From the NCBI GenBank assembly GCA_910579735.1, contig CAJTUZ010000008.1:1-64000 (forward strand): a stretch of 64,000 nucleotides of DNA, written 5' to 3'. Source of the stretch: an uncultured Lachnospiraceae bacterium (GTDB lineage: Bacteria; Bacillota; Clostridia; Lachnospirales; Lachnospiraceae). A program made the translations under genes and the position numbers. The notes under the pieces were generated by a model. That model was not told where the DNA came from. It saw nothing but the letters and a program-made list of their open reading frames with translations, and ran no database searches. Positions 8,197 through 16,657 of this stretch are shown piece after piece (positions within the stretch are counted from its first letter, which is position 1; each line of letters opens with the position of its first letter).

Positions 8197-10647
8197 TTAT
8201 TCCGCCATATAGATCGAAATTTTTTTCTCAACCGCTTCTACCGCTTCATCAAGGCTCTTCGTTCCCTGCATATAGGCGGCTCCTTCTTCATATACCGCAG
8301 TTTCTATGATATCATTTTGTATATAAGCCGTATCCGCTTCTTCCATATATTTTCTGTACGCCGCAGTCTCTTCTCCTGTAGGCCAGTAATAAATCAGCTT
8401 TATTATTTCTCCTTCTTCTCCATCCGTAACCACCGACCCATACATTCTGTCACTGTCGGTTTTGTTTGCCGGTAAAGCAAAACTGTCGTCGAATGCTGCT
8501 ATATTGACCGGCAGGCTGTTATATAAATAAGACTGGTTTTCTTTTCCGAGGCATATTTTCAGGAAATCCTGTGCAAGCTCCTGCTTTTCTGAAGCCGCAT
8601 TAATACCCAGCAGTGTCTTCGCCCAGAAAACATGCTCACACTGGCCTGCCATAGGCATCCACACAACACTTTCAAAGCCATCTATCTTCTGAATAGAACA
8701 CATATCCATACAATCGAATATCCCGAACAATGACTGTGTATAACCGCCTATATAATTCATCTTGACTATGTTTGCCATCCGTAGATAATCAGAATCTTCA
8801 AAAGATGCCACGCCGTTATACATCTCATAGTCCTGTCCCATTTGCCGGTATCTCTCTAACACCCTATCCGGAACTCCTTTTGTCTGCGCCTCATAGATCC
8901 GTCCGGTCTGCTCTATAAATTCCTTCAGAACTTCCCTGTTGATCTTTGCATCCGGCGTTATCCATGCAGGCGCACAGGTCATGGCAAAAAGCCGCATAAT
9001 GCCTTTTTCTGAACTGATGCCCAGTAGATCCTGCTCCGAATAATCTTCCCTGAGCGTTTCCGCTGTATCGGCAATATCCGTCAGACTGCCGACAGCAGAA
9101 AAATATTTCTTATCCCCCATCATAACCGGCAGGCGTACCTCGCACGGTATCATATAAACCTCTTCGCCTGTTTTTACTGCACCGACAATATTTTCAAATA
9201 GTGCCGCTTCGCCGTGCAGCCCATTTACGATCGGTCCCAGATCCAGAAGCAGTCCTTTCTCAATATATGAATTCACCGGCATATTGTCTAATATCAGGAC
9301 ATCCGGACCTTCCCCCGCCATTATTTTCGTATTCAGACTCTTTAAGGCATCTTCTTTGGTCACGGAATCATCGCCGCTTACTCCGTATATATATTCCACA
9401 TAAACTTCCGGATTATATGTCTGAAATAAAGTAATGGCCTGTCTGATGATCTCATTGTCATATAGTCCATAAACTGTCAGTTTTTCATTTGGCACCGTGG
9501 GAATGTCAGGATCAAAAATATAATGTACCAATTGTCCTTCCTGAAATAACGCCAGAAATTCGCTGTTATCCAGTATTACCATTCCCTGCAGTTCATAGGC
9601 CGGATTACCGAGGCTGCACAATTTTCCATCAATGATCTGTTCCATAACGCTGCCGCCTATCACATGCCGGTACAGGCCCTTTTCACCTGCCAGGTAAATT
9701 ATATCATCTTCTCCGAAAAAAAAATATAAATTATAAGAATCCAGGCTGCCTCTGCCTCTGTCTTCATAATTTTCCTTCACAAAATCAGTTAAAACATCGT
9801 CCTCTATATAAATCCCCTTTTCCATATCATACAACAGCAGGCCATCGTAGCCGTAGCCATCGATCGCCATAATATTTCCCTGAAACTGAATGAGATCAGG
9901 ATGCCCTTCTTCCACCATAAGAAAGAGCTCACTGCTTCCATCTTCCTTTACCTCATAAAGATTCGCAGTTCCCCTGACGCTTACAAAAATTCTTCCATTT
10001 TCCGCTATATAAACCTGATCTAAATAGGCATCCTCCTCCGTAATGGCAATCTCTACCGGAATTTCCGTATTATCCGGCTTCACGACCAGCAGTTTGGGAT
10101 TGAGTACGATCTCTTCCGCATCGTCATCGCTCCCGCTTCCCTCCCCGACAGCTGTATCTTCTTCTCCCTGATAAATAAGCGCCACCGTATTGTCCGCGCC
10201 GACCGCCATACTCATAATATATGTGCCATCTTCTATCATCCGCGTACGCCACCTGCGGATATCCGTCATCCAGACAGCGCCGTCGCCATCCGCTTTCACA
10301 AAATCCCGATATCTGTCGCATATCATCAGATTCCCGTTAGAAAGCCGGTATATTTTGTTTCCGCTTCCCGAAAGCTTCCCGGACAGATCCAGACTCTCTT
10401 CCACATAGCGCCCCATAGCGTCGGATGAGATCCCTTCATTCTGTCCTCCTCCGGCGCCATTTCCCAAAGCAGAACTGCCTTCCCCGCCGGTTCCTGCATT
10501 TTTGCATCCGCCGACAGCGCTCATCATAAACACCAGCGCAAGCAGCATCGCAATACACGAAAAACTCTTCTCCGCTTTTTTCCTTTTTGCAATTTGTTTC
10601 TCTTTTTTCTTCCTGTCCATTTTTTTCGTCCCAATTACCCCGCTCAT
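8197..10647 (-). CDS. Propeller-fused solute-binding lipoprotein, paralogue 3
   Basis: An 816-residue paralogue of its neighbours. The frame is open to a TTG at 10668, but the ATG at 10647 lies six bases after AGGGGG and is preferred. A very basic N-terminus (KKEKQIAKRKKAEK) precedes the signal segment and the lipobox AVGGC. The Asp-box is degraded here (ADGDGAVW), while the blade-like segments YIAENGRIFV and DDIIYLAGEKGLYRHV are kept. The binding domain has NTKIMAGEGPDVLILDNMP and the same C-terminus, KKISIYMAE, as paralogue 4, suggesting that 3 and 4 are the most recent duplicates. It is separated from paralogue 2 by a spacer containing a perfect hairpin. Confidence 0.85.
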   Translation of the reverse strand: MSGVIGTKKMDRKKKEKQIAKRKKAEKSFSCIAMLLALVFMMSAVGGCKNAGTGGEGSSALGNGAGGGQNEGISSDAMGRYVEESLDLSGKLSGSGNKIYRLSNGNLMICDRYRDFVKADGDGAVWMTDIRRWRTRMIEDGTYIMSMAVGADNTVALIYQGEEDTAVGEGSGSDDDAEEIVLNPKLLVVKPDNTEIPVEIAITEEDAYLDQVYIAENGRIFVSVRGTANLYEVKEDGSSELFLMVEEGHPDLIQFQGNIMAIDGYGYDGLLLYDMEKGIYIEDDVLTDFVKENYEDRGRGSLDSYNLYFFFGEDDIIYLAGEKGLYRHVIGGSVMEQIIDGKLCSLGNPAYELQGMVILDNSEFLALFQEGQLVHYIFDPDIPTVPNEKLTVYGLYDNEIIRQAITLFQTYNPEVYVEYIYGVSGDDSVTKEDALKSLNTKIMAGEGPDVLILDNMPVNSYIEKGLLLDLGPIVNGLHGEAALFENIVGAVKTGEEVYMIPCEVRLPVMMGDKKYFSAVGSLTDIADTAETLREDYSEQDLLGISSEKGIMRLFAMTCAPAWITPDAKINREVLKEFIEQTGRIYEAQTKGVPDRVLERYRQMGQDYEMYNGVASFEDSDYLRMANIVKMNYIGGYTQSLFGIFDCMDMCSIQKIDGFESVVWMPMAGQCEHVFWAKTLLGINAASEKQELAQDFLKICLGKENQSYLYNSLPVNIAAFDDSFALPANKTDSDRMYGSVVTDGEEGEIIKLIYYWPTGEETAAYRKYMEEADTAYIQNDIIETAVYEEGAAYMQGTKSLDEAVEAVEKKISIYMAE

Positions 10648-10692
10648 ACGCTGCCCCCTTCCCTTCAAAATTTCTTGTAACTGTCAAAACCC

Positions 10693-10722
10693 GGAAGAAT
10701 CGTTTGAATAAACGATTCTTCC
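10693..10722 (-). terminator. Intercistronic 13-bp perfect hairpin between binding-protein paralogues
   Basis: GGAAGAATCGTTT at 10693-10705 pairs perfectly with AAACGATTCTTCC at 10710-10722 across a four-base loop. On the minus strand it lies after paralogue 2 and is followed by GGGTTTTG, a short T tract. This fits a partial terminator or an mRNA-stabilising stem that sets different levels of the upstream and downstream binding proteins. Confidence 0.65.
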
Positions 10723-10741
10723 AGACGTAACATTCGTCTTT

Positions 10742-13168
10742 TTATTCTGCCAGCAAGATCCCGATTTTTTTCTCGATCGCATTGACTGTCTCTTCTAAAC
10801 TTTTCCTGCCCTGAAAATATCCGACGCCCTCATTATACACGGTATACTCTATTACTGTATTTTCCATATAAGGCGTCCCGGCCGCTTCGATCTGCTTTCT
10901 GAGTTCATCCTTCTGTGCCTCATCCGGCCAGTATGCAACAAAGTCTATTCTATTTCCCTCTTCATCGCTGCTGCCCATCCATAAATAGGCTCCTGACTCC
11001 TCCATATATTCCGGTTTTGCCAGAAAAATATCCTCAAACGCCGCTTTATTGACCGGAAATCCGTTATAAGGATTTCCCTGATAAAGTGACGACTGATTCT
11101 CTTTACCCAGACACACCCTGATAAAATCTTCCGCCTGTCCGCTATGTTCCGAAGCAGCGTTTATACCAAGCAGCGTGCGCGCACAGAATATGTTGCTGCT
11201 CTGTCCGTTCATGCTCTCCCATACTGTCTCTTCAAATCCGTTCACTTTATTGACAGAGAGCATCTCCGCATACGCATTAAGTCCTGTCAGCGCTTCCGTC
11301 ATCAGTCCGATATATCCGGTCGCATATTCCATAGAACTGTTGCTGGTCCTCAGATAATCAGAATCATCCAGCGATTCTCCAAAATATTGCAGCCAGTTTT
11401 CATTAGCCGTAACGTAAGAATTCTTTATTTTTTCCGGAATGCTTTCCATATTCGCATCATAAATCCGCTTCGTCTGCTCCAGAAATTCCGCAATTGCCTC
11501 TTTATCGACCTTACCGTCTGACGTTATCCACGCAGGCGCACAGACCATGCCGAAATACCGCATGATTCCTTTCTCAGTACCAATAGAAAATAATTTTTTT
11601 TCGGGATTATCCCGCCTTAACGCCTCTGTGGCATCGGCAATTCCTTCCAGATCCTTCATCTGTGAAATATATTTTTCTTCGCCTCCGATGATCGGGATCT
11701 GTATCTCACAGGGCATCGCATAAACGCCATCTTTCGTTTTCATCGCCTCGACAATATTCCCGAACAGTTCTGCATCTCCGTTAAATCCCGTCAGAACCGG
11801 ATACAGATCGAGCAGCAGCCCTTTTTCAATATAAGAGTCGATCGGCATATCGTCCAATACCAGAACATCCGGTCCCTCTCCTGCCATGATTTTCGTATTC
11901 AGCGCTTTCAGCGCATCTTCTCTTGTTACGGAACTTCCCTCGAAAAGACCAATCTCATATTGCACGAACGTTTCCGGATTGGCCAATTGATACAGAGAAA
12001 CGGCCTGTTGTATCGTACTGTTTTCTTCTAAACTGTAAATATGCAGTTTCTCACTCGGTACAGTCGGAATATCCGGATCATAAACGAAATGTATAAGGCT
12101 TCCTCCCTGAAAGAGGGCCATAAACTCATTGCCCGGCAGCATGAGCATACTTTGGATCGTATAGGACGGATTGCTAAGCATGGAAAGCCTGCCATCAATG
12201 ACCTGTTCCATAGCGCTGCCGCCTATTACATGACGATGTACTCCCTTACTGCCTGCCAGATACAGAATACCTTCTTCTCCTGTAAAAAAGTACATTGTAT
12301 ATCCGTCGTCCATATTAAACTGATTTCCGCCGTTATATTCTTCCTGTACAAAAGTCTCCAAAACCTCGTCTTCTATATATTCTTCCGCTTCAAAATCATA
12401 AATAAGCGGCGCCTTATAATTAGCTCCATCCATAATGAGCAGATTCCCCTGAGACTGTATCAGCTGCGGTCTTCCCTCCTGTATCATGAGGAATGCCTCA
12501 CAACCTCCATCTTCTTTTACTTCATAAATATTGTCGCTTCCTAATACGCTTACAAATATCCGGCCGCTGTCTGTGACTGCAGCATATTGAGGATAAGTTT
12601 TATCACCGCTCATCGGTATCTCAACCGGAATTTCCGTACCATCGGGCCGGATTACAAGAAGTGACTGGTTATACTCTTCGCCTTCTTCATAGTCGCTGTA
12701 AATAACTGCCGCGGTATGATCCGCTCCGATTGCCATACGTGTCGGACTGATACCCTCTTCCTGCAGTCTGGTATACCATTCCGGTTTTTCTGTTTCCCAT
12801 GTTTCACCGTTATCCCTGGATACAAGCAATCCGTTTTCCAGATCCGTGATCATAAGCGTTCCATCCGCCAGTGAAAATAATCTGTTCTGATATCCGGAAA
12901 TTGTCTCCGATAAGTCCGTGACGGTCTCTATGTAACGTCCCATTGCCGCAGGATCATCCGTGTCATCCGAATTCTCCGTACTTGCTTTGTCCTCCTGTAT
13001 GCCTGTAGTTTGTGTCTGATCCGCCCCGTTTGTATCACTGTCAACATCTGTCTGCTTCACATTCTCTGCCGCATCCTTACCGGCGCATCCGCTAAGAAAC
13101 AGCAGCAGCATGATCACTGTCATCAGGACCGAGACTGCCCTTTTCTTTCTGATTCTTTTTCCATTCAT
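10742..13168 (-). CDS. Propeller-fused solute-binding lipoprotein, paralogue 2
   Basis: An 808-residue lipoprotein, lipobox FLSGC, with an acidic linker rich in Asp, Thr and Gln before the conserved GRYIETVTDLSETISG. The Asp-box SRDNGETW is complete. The blade-like segments (VTDSGRIFVSVLGSDNIYEV, EGILYLAGSKGVHRHV) lead into the solute-binding domain with NTKIMAGEGPDVLVLDDMP. The C-terminus is KKIGILLAE, the most divergent of the four. Two ATGs are close together: the upstream one, at 13174, is only two bases from AGGAG, and that at 13168 is eight, so the latter is used. It follows paralogue 1 by about 20 bases. Confidence 0.85.
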   Translation of the reverse strand: MNGKRIRKKRAVSVLMTVIMLLLFLSGCAGKDAAENVKQTDVDSDTNGADQTQTTGIQEDKASTENSDDTDDPAAMGRYIETVTDLSETISGYQNRLFSLADGTLMITDLENGLLVSRDNGETWETEKPEWYTRLQEEGISPTRMAIGADHTAAVIYSDYEEGEEYNQSLLVIRPDGTEIPVEIPMSGDKTYPQYAAVTDSGRIFVSVLGSDNIYEVKEDGGCEAFLMIQEGRPQLIQSQGNLLIMDGANYKAPLIYDFEAEEYIEDEVLETFVQEEYNGGNQFNMDDGYTMYFFTGEEGILYLAGSKGVHRHVIGGSAMEQVIDGRLSMLSNPSYTIQSMLMLPGNEFMALFQGGSLIHFVYDPDIPTVPSEKLHIYSLEENSTIQQAVSLYQLANPETFVQYEIGLFEGSSVTREDALKALNTKIMAGEGPDVLVLDDMPIDSYIEKGLLLDLYPVLTGFNGDAELFGNIVEAMKTKDGVYAMPCEIQIPIIGGEEKYISQMKDLEGIADATEALRRDNPEKKLFSIGTEKGIMRYFGMVCAPAWITSDGKVDKEAIAEFLEQTKRIYDANMESIPEKIKNSYVTANENWLQYFGESLDDSDYLRTSNSSMEYATGYIGLMTEALTGLNAYAEMLSVNKVNGFEETVWESMNGQSSNIFCARTLLGINAASEHSGQAEDFIRVCLGKENQSSLYQGNPYNGFPVNKAAFEDIFLAKPEYMEESGAYLWMGSSDEEGNRIDFVAYWPDEAQKDELRKQIEAAGTPYMENTVIEYTVYNEGVGYFQGRKSLEETVNAIEKKIGILLAE

Positions 13169-13192
13169 TCTCATTTCTCCTATTTTTAAACC

Positions 13193-15619
13193 CTATTCCG
13201 CCATATACAAAGATACTTCCTCCGTTACGCCCTCCACGGCCTCTTCCACACTCTTGTCTCCCTGAAGATATGCGATCCCTTCTTCATATACGGCATTTTC
13301 CAAAACACTGTCCTCTATGCACGCTGTATTTACCGATTCCATCATACTTTGTAATACCCGTATCTGTTCCTCTGTCGGCCAATATATACTTATCGTTATA
13401 ATATTTCCGTCGCCTGTACCGACAGACAAATGGGAAAGTACTCCGTCGTCCAGTATCTGATACTGGCCGCCATGCACATCATCATCAAAAACTGCTTTAT
13501 TCACGGAAAATCCGTTATACAAAGACGATTGGTTTTCTTTGCCGAGCAAGAGTCTTAGAAAATTCCCGGCCGCTTCCGTATTGTGGGAAGCCGAACTAAT
13601 GCCTGCCAATGTCTGTGGATAAAAAATATCCTGATCCATCTGTGTAATCTGTGACCCTTCATATTCTTCAAGCTGCTGTATCGATGACAAAACGGCATAC
13701 TCATAAGAACTCACTAAAGTCCCGCATTCCAGCTGCCTTATTCCTACGGCATAGGATATATAGTCTATGCTTTCCCGCACTAAAAGCGAAGAATCCTCCA
13801 TACCATATCCGTATAATTCCAGAAAGTAATCGTTCCATTCTGTATATTCCCGGATTGCATCCTCTGAAAGAGAGTCCATTTGCGCATCATATATTCTTTT
13901 CGTCTGCTCATAGTATTCCGTCAGCGCTTCTTTGTCTATCTCATCGTTATCATCTTTCCAATACGGAGAAGATATCATGGAAAAAAGCCTCATAATACCT
14001 TTCTCCGAGCAGACACCAATCAGATCCTTTTCCGGATTGTCCTGCCGCAATGCCTCTACGGCATCCGCAATATCCGATAACTGTGTCACCCCGGAAATAT
14101 AATCCTCTTTGCCAAACAGCATCGGCAGCTGTATCTCGCAGGGCAGCATATAAACTTTATCATCCACCCGGAAAGCGTCTACAATATTTTCAAACAAAGC
14201 CTCCTCTTCACTCAGGCTGCTTAAAAAAGGCGTCAGTTCAAGCAGCATTCCCTTTTCCAGATAGGCGTCTATTGGCAGATTATCCAGGATCAGGATATCC
14301 GGCCCTTCTCCCGCCATAATCTTCGTATTTAAAATCTTCAACACGTCGTCTCTGGTTACGGATGTTCCCTCTTCCATACCGATCTCATATTCCACATAGT
14401 ATTCAGGATGTTCTCTCTGATATAAATTGATCGCCTGCCTTATCGTACGGTTATCCTGTAAACTGTATACTTTTAATTTCTCACTCGGAACCGTGGGAAT
14501 ATCGGGATCGTAAATAAAACGAACCAGTCTGCCTCCTGTAAACAGTGCCAAAAACTCGCTGTTATCAAGCACTGTCATTCCGCACAGAGCATATGCCGGA
14601 TTGCTGAATGCGCTGAGATTTCCATCAATGACCTGCTCCATAGCGCTGCCGCCTATCACATGACGGTGCAGGCCCTTTTCCCCTGCCAGATACAGAACAT
14701 TTTCTTCTCCCGGGAAAAAATACAGATCATAAAAACTTCCCCCATTTCCTGTCCTGCCGTGATAATTCGTATTAACGAATTCATTTAATACTTCATCCTC
14801 AACATACTCTTCTTTCTCCATATCATAAATGAGCAGTCCATCGTACAATTCTCCATCCAGGATCATCAGATTTCCTGAAAACTGGATTAAATTCGGCATT
14901 TCATATCCCGCATCCAATGTAAGAAATATTTCGCTGCTGCCGTCTTCTTTTATCTCATAAACGGAAGGTCCATATGTAGTGGCAAAAACTCTGCCGGTAT
15001 CGGATATCCATACGTGATAAACAGAATCATCTGCCTCTCCCAGCGAAAACTCAACTACCGACCGTGATCCATCCGGCCTGATGATCATAAGTTCCCAGTC
15101 TACGTCAAAAGGATTATCCGACGTATCGCCATTTACTTCTGCTTCCCCGTCCGTCCCTTCACCGGCATTTTCAGATACGTCTGCCATTTCCTCCTCATTT
15201 GTATCGTTCGGAATAATACCGCTTTCCTTTTCATAAATAACACCGACCGTATTATCCGCTCCGACGGCATAATCCAAAATATAGGTCTGTCTTGCCATCA
15301 TGTCGGTTTTCCAATCCCTCTTGTCGGCTTCCCAGGTTACGCCGCTGTCTTTCGATGCCACAAAGTCATTTTCCATATCTGCGATCACGAGACGTCCATC
15401 TTCTAATTGAAATAATCTGTCTCCATAGGAAAGCTGTGCCGACAGATCGACCGCCTCTTCCACATAACGCCCCATAGCATCCGCCTTATCCGCTGTTTCT
15501 CCTATATTGTCCGCTTTATCCGTCCCATCAGATACTTCTACATTGTTATTTCCACAACCTGTCATTGCAAGCATGCATACCATACCGAAATAAGCTGCCT
15601 GTTTCCCCAATTTCATCAT
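13193..15619 (-). CDS. Propeller-fused solute-binding lipoprotein, paralogue 1 (operon head)
   Basis: An 808-residue lipoprotein and the first gene of the locus. Lipobox AMTGC (Cys22), complete Asp-box SKDSGVTW, an acidic linker rich in Glu and Asn, propeller-like segments ISDTGRVFATTYG and ENVLYLAGEKGLHRHVIGG, then the solute-binding domain with NTKIMAGEGPDILILDNLP, ending EEVSLYMAE. Two ATGs overlap at the start (15619 and 15616) behind GGAGG; the second has the better spacing. The promoter region upstream carries direct repeats placed where the -35 box would be, so it is probably activated by the divergent response regulator. Confidence 0.85.
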   Translation of the reverse strand: MMKLGKQAAYFGMVCMLAMTGCGNNNVEVSDGTDKADNIGETADKADAMGRYVEEAVDLSAQLSYGDRLFQLEDGRLVIADMENDFVASKDSGVTWEADKRDWKTDMMARQTYILDYAVGADNTVGVIYEKESGIIPNDTNEEEMADVSENAGEGTDGEAEVNGDTSDNPFDVDWELMIIRPDGSRSVVEFSLGEADDSVYHVWISDTGRVFATTYGPSVYEIKEDGSSEIFLTLDAGYEMPNLIQFSGNLMILDGELYDGLLIYDMEKEEYVEDEVLNEFVNTNYHGRTGNGGSFYDLYFFPGEENVLYLAGEKGLHRHVIGGSAMEQVIDGNLSAFSNPAYALCGMTVLDNSEFLALFTGGRLVRFIYDPDIPTVPSEKLKVYSLQDNRTIRQAINLYQREHPEYYVEYEIGMEEGTSVTRDDVLKILNTKIMAGEGPDILILDNLPIDAYLEKGMLLELTPFLSSLSEEEALFENIVDAFRVDDKVYMLPCEIQLPMLFGKEDYISGVTQLSDIADAVEALRQDNPEKDLIGVCSEKGIMRLFSMISSPYWKDDNDEIDKEALTEYYEQTKRIYDAQMDSLSEDAIREYTEWNDYFLELYGYGMEDSSLLVRESIDYISYAVGIRQLECGTLVSSYEYAVLSSIQQLEEYEGSQITQMDQDIFYPQTLAGISSASHNTEAAGNFLRLLLGKENQSSLYNGFSVNKAVFDDDVHGGQYQILDDGVLSHLSVGTGDGNIITISIYWPTEEQIRVLQSMMESVNTACIEDSVLENAVYEEGIAYLQGDKSVEEAVEGVTEEVSLYMAE

Positions 15620-15701
15620 AGCCCTCCATTTTGGATTAAGCTTTGCGTTTTCCCCGCTCTACGCCGATCACGCATATTTTTGCGCCCAACCCGACAATGA
15701 C

Positions 15702-15735
15702 AGCATAACAGCCTTATCTCTAAATTATCTCTAAA
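15702..15735 (-). promoter_or_regulatory. Promoter of the binding-protein locus with direct-repeat activator site
   Basis: On the minus strand TATGCT (15702-15707) can serve as a -10 box. There is no recognisable -35 box 17 bases upstream; instead TATCTCTAAA occurs twice (15715-15724 and 15726-15735 on the plus strand), exactly 11 bases apart. Direct repeats of one helical turn replacing the -35 box are typical of OmpR/PhoB-family activation. That the neighbouring regulator binds here is inferred. Confidence 0.6.
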
Positions 15736-15862
15736 AAAATATAAGAAATATAAAAGTTCATTCGATCCTCCTTCCTTCGTGGAAACACTGATAATATAAC
15801 AACTTTTCCTCTAAGTCGTCTCTAAAAAGTAAAATAGTTAAAAATTTACATTTTTTGGCTTT
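15736..15862. promoter_or_regulatory. Middle of the divergent intergenic region with a second direct-repeat pair
   Basis: This AT-rich stretch holds TCCTCTAAG (15807-15815) and GTCTCTAAA (15818-15826), whose CTCTAA cores are again 11 bases apart. It lies between the two outward-facing promoters and could serve either. I see no open reading frame or RNA gene here. Confidence 0.5.
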
Positions 15863-15908
15863 TTAGAGAATAATTAAAGATTTCTATGCTAGAATAACGT
15901 GATATAAT
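15863..15908 (+). promoter_or_regulatory. Promoter of the divergent two-component operon
   Basis: TATAAT at 15903-15908 is a perfect -10 box, but the -35 position (TTTCTA, 15881-15886) is poor. Immediately upstream lie TTAGAGA (15863-15869) and TTAAAGA (15874-15880), 11 bases apart and in inverse orientation to the other two repeat pairs. This fits positive autoregulation by an OmpR-type regulator. A stem (15911-15919 with 15924-15932) overlaps the expected transcript start. Confidence 0.6.
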
Positions 15909-15979
15909 AAACGCAGGCCCCGCGGCTTGCGTTACAGGAATTGCATTACAAGACTTTATTGTTTAAGAGGGAAATTACC

Positions 15980-16654
15980 ATGAGAATTTTATTGGCTGAA
16001 GACGATAAGCAGCTAAACAGCACGCTCACTTATCAATTGGAGACGGAGGGATTCAGCGTCGATTCCTGTCTGGATGGCGAAGAAGCATATTTTTATGGAG
16101 AACAGAATATATATGACGTCATTTTACTGGACAGAATGCTTCCGCATATGGAAGGTACCGATGTTTTGACCTCCCTGCGGAAGAAAGGCATTACCGCGCC
16201 CGTGATCCTGATCACGGCGCTCGGCACATTGTCCGATAAAGTAACGGGACTGGATCTCGGTGCGGACGATTATCTCGTAAAACCGTTTGCTTTTGAGGAA
16301 CTGCTTGCCAGGATCCGCTGTGTTACAAGACGGCCTCATACCCTGACCGATCCCGATACGCTGACGGTTGCAGACGTTACCTGGCAGGGATCTGAAGGTA
16401 TCCTGACAGGCCCTTCCGGAAGCTGTACGCTTTCCAAAAGAGAAGCTTCCCTGCTTGAGATTTTCCTGCGTTCGCCCGGGCAGACCTTTCCCCGGCAGAC
16501 GCTTCTCTTAAAAGTATGGGGGCCGGAAAGCAATGTCGAAGATGGCAATCTTGACAATTATATTCATTTTCTGCGCAGACGCCTGCAGATTACCGGAAGC
16601 CGCCTGCAGATCAAAACGGTACGGGGCATCGGCTACAGCCTCCAGGAGAAATAG
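15980..16654 (+). CDS. OmpR/PhoB-family response regulator
   Basis: A 224-residue two-domain regulator. The receiver domain has acidic residues EDD at 7-9, the phosphoacceptor Asp51 (VILLDRMLPHMEG) and Lys in LVKPFAFEEL. The C-terminal winged helix ends with the family hallmark LRRRLQ...IKTVRGIGYSL. The frame is open further upstream, but ATG at 15980 sits eight bases after AAGAGGG and starts exactly at the receiver domain. It is followed after three bases by its kinase. It is divergent from the four-binding-protein locus and is the obvious candidate for binding the direct repeats between them. Confidence 0.93.
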   Translation: MRILLAEDDKQLNSTLTYQLETEGFSVDSCLDGEEAYFYGEQNIYDVILLDRMLPHMEGTDVLTSLRKKGITAPVILITALGTLSDKVTGLDLGADDYLVKPFAFEELLARIRCVTRRPHTLTDPDTLTVADVTWQGSEGILTGPSGSCTLSKREASLLEIFLRSPGQTFPRQTLLLKVWGPESNVEDGNLDNYIHFLRRRLQITGSRLQIKTVRGIGYSLQEK

Positions 16655-16657
16655 AAC

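Noticed and set aside
5628..15619. The four large paralogues as mobile-element or phage products
   Set aside because: Lipoboxes, solute-binding domains and permease linkage explain them; no transposase, integrase or terminal repeats are seen anywhere in the window.
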